In this document: piece after piece, positions 11,105 to 23,967 of the stretch | Layout: the number at the start of each line of letters is the position of its first letter | How positions within the stretch are numbered: the first letter of the stretch is position 1 | Program-made: the position numbers and the translations under genes | Notes under the pieces: model-generated | The model's input: only the letters and a program-made list of their open reading frames with translations | Databases searched by the model: none | Told to the model about the DNA's origin: nothing | Source of the DNA: Diabrotica undecimpunctata | Taxonomy: Eukaryota; Arthropoda; Insecta; Coleoptera; Chrysomelidae | Assembly (NCBI RefSeq): GCF_040954645.1 | Contig: NC_092809.1 | Location: forward strand, 78,694,935-78,758,934 | DNA: 64,000 bases | Direction of reading: 5' to 3'

Positions 11105-12970
11105 AATGACGGATAGTGAAAGAGATGATACGTGTCGCGAAAAAAACACTAGAAAAAGGAAAATTACAGGTCGAATAAATGAAGTAATGAAGCGGTTAAG
11201 ACAACAGAGCCATGAAACAGGTGACGATTGTCAATGTAAGAGACTTAAGTGTTTCAAAACAGTAGATCAACAAAATCGATCAAACATTATAAACAATTTT
11301 AACCGTATGGGGCGTGATGAACAAAATATTTACTTGGCAGGCCTAATAACGTTAATGCCCGTAAAGCAAAGAAGAGCCCGAGATGAAGCTACATCAAGAT
11401 TGCATGATGCAACGTATTCTTTTAGAGTTAGAATAACGACTGACGATAAGACTACTGACGTCCCAGTTTGTTTTAAAGCTTTTCTAAGCCTTCATGGCAT
11501 TGGTCGGAAGAGGCTTGAAAATATTCAAAAAAGTTTAAAAGCTACTGGTAGTGCACCAATTGACAAACGCGGAATAAATCCAAAAAAACACGCATTAACA
11601 AAACAACAGCTAGATGAAGTTATTGAACACATAAAGCGTTTTAAAGAAAGATAAAGCCATTATAGTAAAAATAAAACTAAGAAAATGTACCTTCCGGATG
11701 ACTTAAATATTAAGAAAATGTACACTATGTACAAATCCGATAAGGGCGCTCCTTTGTCTTACGAAACATATCGACAAATCTTTAATAAGCATTTTAACAT
11801 TAGCTTCGGCTATCCACAGAGTGATAGTGTAGTGCTTGCGATCATTTCTTGGCTGAACTTAAGGTCCTTTACAATAAACTGAATGAAACAATTGATGCCT
11901 CTGAAAAACAAAAGATAGAAGTTGAGATAAAACGAATAACTTTGTCAAATAGCCTACACAAATCCAAAGCGGAAGCATTTTATGAAATAAAGAGAAGGGC
12001 AAGGAAAGCAGCAATGCAGAATGTTAACTGTGAAGCAGTATCTATGGATTTTGAAAAAAATTTATCCACTCCAAATATTCCGACCAACGACGTCTACTAT
12101 AAGAGACAACTGACTCTTCACTCCTTTAATATTCATGTATTGTCAACAGGAAATGCTACATTTTATTGTTTTCCAGAAACCATAGGAGGCAAAGGTTCAA
12201 ACGAAGTAGTGTCATTTCTGCACCATTTTATCTTTGTTCAGCTTGATCTGTCAGTTCGTCACCTCCACATATTCTGTGATTCATGTGGCGGCCAAAATAA
12301 AAACTTCACTGTTTTCCGTTATCTTCACTATGTAGTTAATACCTCAAAAAGGTTGGACTCAATCAAAGTAACCTTCCCAATACGAGGTCATTCTTACATG
12401 GAGTGCGATCGAGATATGGGTGTGATAAACCAAAAAATTATGGCTGAACTTCCTGAGGATTGGTACACGGAAATTAGATCATGTCGAGTAAAACCAAATC
12501 CGTTCGATGTCGTAGAGGTCGATCAATCACTTATAAGAAACTGGTTACTATTCTTGGACAAAATTTACGTAACTAAACCAACATATAAATCAAGACCAAT
12601 CAGAGAACTCGAAATATTGAAAGATCATCCACGCCTTTTCAAACACCGAGATTCCTATAATGGACAATGGGAGACGTCAATTATACGCAAACCATTTACA
12701 AATTCCGATGAGGTGCAACTACCCGAGAGCCAGTTTATTTTGCCACCAAAATTATATACAGGTGAGTTTGTTTTAAAAATTCCCTTCCTTTTCTCTTTTT
12801 TCATAGAGATGTTTTTTAGAGCTAAAGAAAATTTCTTTAGCTCTAAAAGGATAAGGAAAAATTTAACGATCTAGTCCACTTGAGTCAGTTTTGCACATCT
12901 GAAAGGGCTAGATCGTTCTATAGAGGCTTACCTTACAACAAAAACAATAAAAACGTAAACAAAATGAGGA
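11105..12970 (+). pseudogene. DUF7869-like transposase (stop and frameshift)
   Basis: The likely start is ATG at 11105 (MTDSERDDTCREKN). The frame is open to TAA at 11652, then resumes unchanged (YLPDDLNIKKMY), so this is a point stop. A one-base frame change near 11826-11835 moves the sequence into the frame that begins CDHFLAELK. Conserved blocks follow: IFCDSCGGQNKN near 12270-12303 and RGHSYMECDRDMGVI near 12384-12428. Both carry acidic residues that may form an RNase H-like active site. A GTGAGT at 12762 could be a splice donor. A C-terminal-like segment (KDKEKFNDLVHLSQF) lies in another frame at about 12847-12890. The N-terminal half is basic and cysteine-containing, perhaps DNA binding. 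This copy cannot make a full protein. Confidence 0.65.
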
Positions 12971-13237
12971 GAAAATAATAAAAGCTAGACAAATGAAGAT
13001 CAGAAAAAAAATTGTTGTCATATATTTCGCTTTTTTCCCGTGTTTGTAGTGACTTGTGTTTACATAAAGCAATGTTTCTAAGTTTTGTGTTTTATTTTAA
13101 ATTCCGTTGATTAAATAATACGTTACAAAATAAGTATGAAGACTACTTAAATAAAGAAGTACGCAAAATATTTAATTGTATGATGATGTTTAGGGTTTGA
13201 AAGTTAAAAATTCAATTTTCTCGAATTAACCTCTTTG

Positions 13238-13268
13238 TGACATTTCGCCTTTCTTCCGTGTGGTCTTC
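13238..13268. repeat. Right terminal inverted repeat
   Basis: Reverse complement of 10790-10820 with one mismatch at the outermost base. Confidence 0.9.
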
Positions 13269-13575
13269 ACATGTTTCTTGTCAGCCATTTCACCTGATGT
13301 CGGCGATATCGATAATGTCTAAAGGCGGGGTCCCACCAGTCGCGCTGTGCTGCGCCGCGCTGTTTGTTTTGGTACATTTGTGCGCGGAGCGAGCTTGAGC
13401 GACTAGTGGGAACGACAAGTAGCGCTGCGCCGTGCAAGTTCAAACAAGAAAGAACATTATCCGTTGGTTGTCGGTAAAGTAGTGTAGATCAAAGAAAAGT
13501 GCGCGTTTAGTTGGAACGGTGTTTGTGATTGAAGACCATTTTTACAGATTATTCTGTTTCTTTACTATCTTCGCG

Positions 13576-13830
13576 ATGAGTTTTGAGTGGAATCATGAAG
13601 AAGTTGAAAAACTTATTTAGGCATACAGATACAAACCGGAATTGTGGAATCCGAAAGGCAATAATTATCATATAAAAAGTAAGAAATATGATGCATAGGT
13701 ATTTATTGCAGACAATATCGGTTGTTCCGTCGCTGAAGCTAAAACAAAGATGACGTCTTTGTTGTCTTCATATAGAAGAGAAAAGGTGAAAATGAAAAAG
13801 TCAATGGGCACAGGCAAAGCTAATTTTACA
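13576..13830 (+). pseudogene. MADF/Myb-SANT-like protein remnant of the Harbinger element
   Basis: From ATG at 13576 the translation (MSFEWNHEEVEKLI) has the start of a MADF domain. TAG follows at once, and further conserved pieces (YRYKPELWNPKGNNYH, then SVAEAKTKMTSLLSSYRRE) appear in the same frame with a second stop between them. In PIF/Harbinger elements this accessory protein binds DNA and assists the transposase. It is clearly inactive here. Confidence 0.7.
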
Positions 13831-13875
13831 TTTTAATTTCAGTAGACATTGATAAATACTCATGTATACTTTGTT

Positions 13876-14170
13876 TCATCTCTTTCTTATTACTGGTTCA
13901 ATCATTGTTAACAGGTACTCGAAATCGTGTAACGACATACAACAAAAATTTTGAAACTGTCCTGCAACTAAATCACTTAAAAAATTATTTCCATTATAAA
14001 CTTGTCTAGTTTTAAATACTGGTGTAACCCAATAACGACATTTCCTCCGGGTCTTTCGTTTTTCTTGTAAAAAATGGTTAATTACTATAACAGCAGCACT
14101 TGTTATTGCTAATTTTATTTTTGTTTTTTCATCGTGCGCGCGTAAATAAAAACTGGAACTTATTTGCTCC
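13876..14170 (-). pseudogene. Harbinger transposase N-terminal fragment
   Basis: On the minus strand the frame reads through CRYWVTPVFKTRQVYNGNN and a hydrophobic block (MSLHDFEYLLTMIEPVI), a pattern typical of the N-terminus of Harbinger (DDE_Tnp_4-type) transposases. It stops after IRKR at 13876, long before the catalytic region, so the nuclease domain is missing. The frame stays open past the right terminus to 14328, but that part is terminus and flank sequence. Confidence 0.7.
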
Positions 14171-14279
14171 TCTAGAATCACATGCGCAAAGTTGCGCCGC
14201 TCTGTGTAGTTCTGCTCCGCGCTGCAGGAAGCAGAGCGGCGCAGCGCAGAATAGCGCGACTGGTGGGACCCCGCCTTAA

Positions 14280-16300
<2,021 letters not shown>

Positions 16301-16304
16301 GACT

Positions 16305-16444
16305 TCTTACACCAAGTGTGAAACACTAGACAGCTGTTTCGGTCCACCCGGACTATCATTAGTGACGTTTGGGTTCACCATTGGAAAGTTGTCCGTTCTG
16401 CTTTGGGGACTGTGTCCTCTGACTATAAAATATAAGCGAAAAAT
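16305..16444 (+). repeat. Diverged monomer of the 367-bp satellite
   Basis: AAGTGTGAAACACTAGACAG and the following bases to GTCCTCTGACT match the middle of the satellite monomers at 17400-18800, but with many differences. This is an older relative of the array about 1 kb away. Confidence 0.8.
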
Positions 16445-16705
16445 TGCAATACACTCTTAACTGCTCAACATATCAAGGTGTTATAGCAGGTGTTCCGCGT
16501 GCAATGCTGCCATGTTCACATGTACAGCGTGGAAAACAAGAGTCATTTGCTGTCGGTTAAGGTTACCGAAAACCCAAGCAAAGCTTAACTTTTTGGATCA
16601 ATAGCAACAACTACTCCAGTGACTCCAATAGTGAACATGGCAGCATTGCACGCGGAACACCTGCTATAACACCTTGATGTGTTGAGCAGTTAAGAGTGTA
16701 TTGCA
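16445..16705. repeat. 75-bp inverted repeat (hairpin) with about 110-bp loop
   Basis: Arms at 16445-16519 and 16631-16705 are reverse complements with one mismatch that I can see. The arm sequence is a diverged form of the satellite segment containing ACTCTTAACTGATCAAC and CAGGTGTTCCGTGTGC. Confidence 0.88.
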
Positions 16706-16715
16706 TTTATTCGCT

Positions 16716-16923
16716 TATACTAATTGAACATCTTTGGGATATGTTAGATAGATATGTCCCGAGGCGCCCACATCCACCTCAAATCCTTCAACAACTAAAA
16801 GAAACTCTAATCGAAGAATGGGAAAATATAGGTACCTCAACAAGATATCGACAGGCTTATACGCAGCATGCCACGTAGATTTCAAGCACTAATTCGCGCT
16901 GGTGAAAAATACACACGATATTA
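16716..16923 (+). pseudogene. Tc1/mariner transposase C-terminal fragment
   Basis: The frame reads IEHLWDMLDRYVPRR and then, after a small frame-shifting change near 16830, QQDIDRLIRSMPRRFQALI, ending at TAA 16921-16923. IEHLWD is the Tc1-type block near the third catalytic acidic residue. Only the last 65 or so residues remain, and no terminal repeats were seen. Confidence 0.85.
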
Positions 16924-17385
16924 AGAATCAATTTTTCTTCATATCCTTACGTTAGAGATGTGGAACAACTGCTTATTCCATTTCATTTGTTGTAGTGTTT
17001 TCAAGTTGTTATGATTATCTTCAAAATGGTATGTAGAAATGGTTTTAATTTATTAAATTTATTTGAACAAAACATGATTCCTTTATTCAGGTAATAAGAT
17101 TTCTATATTATTAAAATTATTAAGACGCAAATATGTGTGAGGCAAAATTAATAACAAACTATGAACGAATAAATAAACGAAACACAAATATAGAGATATC
17201 AGCAGGAGTGGTGAGAAAAGCAAAGAATAGTAGAAGGCAGGAGAGTAATAATATCCCAGTTAAAGACAAAAAATAATCCAGAAATTGAAATTTCATAAGA
17301 CACTTTAATAAAATATAGGTAGAAGAGCGAGCACTAAATCCTACATATCTGATCTACCCGAAAATGTATTACTTTGCTATACTAT
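16924..17385. other. No recognised gene
   Basis: AT-rich sequence between the Tc1 tail and the satellite. No frame with a recognisable motif and no repeat shared with other parts of the window. Confidence 0.5.
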
Positions 17386-17399
17386 TAAATACTAGTTAT

Positions 17400-18802
17400 G
17401 TTTGGATCAACAGAAACAACTACTCCGAGGGCTAATACCCCTACCGGCATTGAATTATACTATTGATCCTATAGTCGCAGAACAACACAACCCATCAAGT
17501 GTGAAACGCCAAACAGCTGTTTCGGTCCGCCAGACCTCATCAGTGACGCTTGGCTTCTCCATTGGAAAGTTGTTCGTTCTGCTTAAGGGTACAAGGTCCT
17601 CTGAATCTCAAATGTAGATGAGAATGCAATCCACTCTTAACTGATCAACATTTAATATGTCATCACAGGTGTTCCGTGTGCAATGCTGTCAGGTTACCCA
17701 TGTACAGCTTGGAACAACAAGAGCCATTTGCTGATCGGTTTAGGTCACTGAAACCCAACCAATTATGTTTGGATCAACAGAAACAACTACTCCGAGGGCT
17801 AATACCCCTACCGTCATTGAATTATACTATTGATCCAATGGTCGCAGAACAACACAACCCATCAAGTGTGAAACGCCAAACAGCTGTTTCGGTCCGCCAG
17901 ACCTTATCTGTGACGCTTGGCTTCTCCATTGGAAAGTTGTCCGTTCTGCTTAAGGGGACAAGGTCCTCTGAATCTTAAATGTAAATGAGAATGCAATCCA
18001 CTCTTAACTGATCAACATTTAATATGTCATCACAGGTGTTCCGTGTGCAATGCCGCCAGGTCACCCATGTACAGCTTGGAACAACAAGAGCCATTTGCTG
18101 ATCGGTTTAGGTCACCGAAACCCAATTAATTATATTTAGATCAACAGAAAAAACTACTCAGAGGGCTAATACCCCTACCGGCATTGAATTATACTATTGA
18201 TCCTATAGTCGCAGAACAACACAACCCATCAAGTGTGAAACGCCAAACAGCTGTTTCGGTCCGCCAGACCTGATCAGTGACGCTTGGCTTCTCCATTGAA
18301 AAGTGTTCGTTCTGCTTAAGGGGACAAGGTCCTCTGAATCTCAAATGTAAATGAGAATGCAATCCACTCTTAACTGATCAACATTTAATATGTCATCACA
18401 GGTGTTCCGTGTGCAATGCTGCCAGGTCACCCATGTACAGCTTGGAACAACAAGAGCCATTTGCTGATCGGTTTAGGTCACCGAAACCCAACCAATTATG
18501 ATTGGATCAACAGAAACAACTACTCCGTGTGCTAATACCCCTACCGGCATTGAATTATACTATTGATCCAATGGTCGCAGAAAAACACAACCCATCAAGT
18601 GTGAAACGCCAAACAGCTGTTTCGGTCCGCCAGACCTTATCTGTGACGCTTGGCTTCTCCATTGGAAAGTTGTCCGTTCTGCTTAAGGGGACAAGGTCCT
18701 CTGAATCTCAAATGTAAATGAGAATGCAATCCACTCTTAACTGATCAACATTTAATATGTCATCACAGGTGTTCCGTGTGCAATGCTGCTAGGTCACCTA
18801 TG
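17400..18802 (+). repeat. 367-bp satellite, direct half (about 3.8 monomers)
   Basis: Monomers begin near 17400, 17767, 18134 and 18500. Each contains TTTGGATCAACAGAAACAAC, CAGCTGTTTCGGTCCGCCAG and CAGGTGTTCCGTGTGCAATG. Copies are very similar. A short open frame (MDQQKQLLRGLIP) recurs in several monomers, but it simply follows the repeat and I do not call it a gene. Confidence 0.95.
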
Positions 18803-18803
18803 T

Positions 18804-19939
18804 GATCAGTTAAGAGTGGATTGCATTCTCATTTACATTTGAGATTCAGAGGACCTTGTCCCCTTAAGCAGAACGGACAACTTTCCAATGGAGAAGCCAA
18901 GCGTCACTGATGAGGTCTGGCGGACCGAAACTGCTGTTTGGCGTTTCACACTTGATGGGTTGTGTTGATCTGCGACCATTGGATCAATAGTATAATTCAA
19001 TGCCAGTAGGTGTATTACCCCTCGGAGTAGTGGTTTTTGTTGATCCAAACATAATTGGTTGGGTTTCGGTGACCTAAACCGATCAGCAAAGGGCTCTTGT
19101 TGTTCCAAGTTGTACATGGGTGACCTGGCAGCATTGCACACGGAACACCGGTGATGACATATTAAATGTTGATCAGTTAAGAATGGATTGCATTCTCATT
19201 TACATTTGAGATGCAGAGGACCTTGTCCCCTTAAGCAGAACGGACAACTTTCCAATGGAGAAGCCAAGCGTCACTGATGAGGTCTGGCGGACCGCAACAA
19301 CTGTTTGGCGTTTCACACTTGATGGGTTGTGTTGTGCTGCGACCATTGGATCAATAGTATAATTCAATGCCGGTAGGGGTATTAGCCCTCGGAGTAGTTG
19401 TTTCTGTTGATCTAAACATAATTAATTGGGTTTCGGCGGCCTAAACCGATCAGCAAATGGCTCTTGTTGTTCCAAGCTGTACATGGGTGACCTGGCAGCA
19501 TTGCACACGGAACACCTGTGATGACATATTGAATATTGATCAGTTAAGAGTGGATTGCATTCTCATTTACATTTGAGATTCAGAGGACCTTGTCCCCTTA
19601 AGCAGAACGGACAACTTTCCAATCGAGAAGCCAAGCGTCACTGATAAGGTCTGGCGGACCGAAACAGCTGTTTGGCGTTTCACACTTGATGGGTTGTGTT
19701 GTTCTGCGACCATTGGATCAATAGTATAATTCAATGCCGGTAGGGGTATTAGCCCACGGAGTAGTTGTTTCTGTTGATCCAATCATAATTGGTTGGGTTT
19801 CGGTGACCTAAACCGATCAGCAAATGGCTCTTGTTGTTCCAAGCTGTACATGGGTGACCTGGCAGCATCGCACACGGAACACCTGTGATAACATATTAAA
19901 TGTTGATCAGTTAAGAGTGGATTGCATTCTCATTTACAT
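18804..19939 (-). repeat. 367-bp satellite, inverted half (about 3.1 monomers)
   Basis: The same monomer is in reverse orientation, with GATCAGTTAAGAG at 18804, 19171, 19538 and 19905, a constant 367-bp step. Together with 17400-18802 it forms a head-to-head palindrome whose turn is a 54-bp spacer at 18749-18802. Confidence 0.95.
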
Positions 19940-19943
19940 ATAA

Positions 19944-22353
<2,410 letters not shown>

Positions 22354-22442
<89 letters not shown>
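22354..22442. repeat. (TA)n microsatellite, right of solo LTR
   Basis: TA repeats start directly after the LTR terminus, so LTR and tract are in contact on both sides. Confidence 0.97.
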
Positions 22443-22443
<1 letters not shown>

Positions 22444-23579
22444 GGAGCTCACTTGACCATTCCATAATATTGGTTCTGTCGATTCATCAACATGTATAGT
22501 TTAATAATTTATAAAAATTTTTTGGAGCCCGTAAATACCCCTGTATCATAAATGTATATCGTTTAGTTCACGTGTATATATTATAGGGGTCGTACAGATC
22601 TTCTTCAATGTATATTTGAACCATACGTTTATCGGTTTAAGTAAGCTCTGAGAGTTTGGCAACTGTGTGATTATACCGTATATTTTCAACACATACCCTG
22701 AACGGTTCATATGGGCTCCTCATTTTTATCTACTGTTCGTAGACAGTGCAATCTAATACGCATTACACTGAGTAACAGAGGATATCTTTTTACCTGGTAT
22801 AACTACGTACTAAAAGGTAACTGGTTCTTTAAAAACAGGTATATGGATACAAAAGGATTTGGGCTTATTATTTAATGGAATATTCGCTTGCATAGGAAAT
22901 TTTTATATTCTGCATTTTTAAAAATGTTCTTTTATTTAATATAATTTTATTAGTTCAATGCCGAACTCGATGTTTTTTTTTTAATTACAGAAATTTCCTA
23001 ATATATTTTGTTTACGTGAGTATGTCTATGTAGGTTTTATGTAAGCATCCGATTAATAAAAAGTAATTTTATTTTATCCAGTCTTCTGCGATATCTTGTA
23101 TAAAGCTTTTTTATTACCTATTTTAGTTCTGGTCTTATTTGTATACTACATATGATATCTCGATAAAAGGTTATCTCAAAATAAATATGGTTAAGAGCTA
23201 CAATAGATATTTTTGTGTTAAAATTGGTAGTAGTGTGCACAAAAAGAAAGAATAGTTAATTTGTCTAAAGTGGTATATTCGGCAGCAGATGCATATAGTG
23301 CAAGCGTCTATGTTTTAAGGGCGGAAGGATGTGCACCTCATTTTTAGCTAACAAGCTTGCGAACAATATTATTTCTGGTCCTTAATTTACCTTTTAGTTT
23401 TAAACAATAATCTGTGACTGACCCCGTGCGATACAAACTATTTTCAAGGAATTTATAGGGAGTCTACGTTCAACAATTTCATGACATTATTGGATGTTCA
23501 GTTTTGTGAAAGCGTCTATGTTAGGGAAATTGAAGGAGCACACACGAGCTTTTTAGGGGTTTTGGCTGAAAATTGATTC
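22443..23579. other. No recognised gene
   Basis: AT-rich sequence without a usable reading frame or terminal repeats I could pair. It is the pre-insertion flank of the gypsy element at 23584. Confidence 0.5.
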
Positions 23580-23583
23580 ATAG

Positions 23584-23967
23584 TGTTGTGAATTTATTAA
23601 AAGGTTCAATATTTATAACACTTACGGATTTAATTTATTTCTTTATTTATATTAACTTATCTGACAATAATTTATTATATCCGTACGTAACAAATTCGCG
23701 AGCGCGGGTCTTGAGAATTAACTGCCTTCAAAATAAAAGTTCCCTCATATTTATACGAAAACAGCTGCTCTAGAACTGAATGGATGTTGACCTCAATTGA
23801 CCTGGTTTCGCCTCGAATGGACAGGCCTAATTCCGGAAGATTCGAATGGAACCAGTTTTTTATTACTTGGGGTTTATGGTCGAAAGGTCTCGTATAATCT
23901 AAAACATATTAGAATCAGTCATCATATATTTTACAGTTATTTTTAGGCCAGGATATTTATCGTAACA
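23584..23967 (-). repeat. Gypsy 3' LTR
   Basis: 384 bp, near-identical to 29911-30294. It is the downstream LTR for this minus-strand element. Confidence 0.95.

Larger units (their letters stand above)
10790..13268 (+). mobile_element. DNA transposon with DUF7869-like transposase, 4-bp TSD ACAT
   Basis: Terminal inverted repeats of 31 bp lie at 10790-10820 and 13238-13268 (core AAGACCACACGGAAGAAAGG) and match at 30 of 31 positions. They are flanked by ACAT at 10786-10789 and 13269-13272. Length is 2479 bp. The internal frame encodes a transposase-like protein with CDSCGGQNKN and RGHSYMECDRDMGVI blocks, which I associate from memory with the DUF7869 family of insect and cnidarian proteins. 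A 4-bp duplication would suit Sola-like elements, but I cannot confirm the superfamily. Confidence 0.8.
13323..14276. mobile_element. PIF/Harbinger DNA transposon remnant, TSD TAA
   Basis: GC-rich inverted termini start AGGCGGGGTCCCACCAGTCG at 13323 and match the reverse complement of the sequence ending at 14276. TAA flanks both ends (13320-13322 and 14277-14279), the usual 3-bp target of PIF/Harbinger. Inside are two divergent gene remnants, a MADF-type DNA-binding protein on the plus strand and the N-terminus of a Harbinger transposase on the minus strand. That is the known two-gene plan of the superfamily. At 954 bp it is internally deleted and could only move with help. Confidence 0.85.

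Noticed and set aside
17402..19782. Recurrent 71-102 residue frames in the satellite (MDQQKQLLRG)
   Set aside because: They occur once per monomer on both orientations with no recognisable domain; they reflect repeat identity.
17400..19939. CRISPR array
   Set aside because: The period is 367 bp with no unique spacers and the context is eukaryotic.
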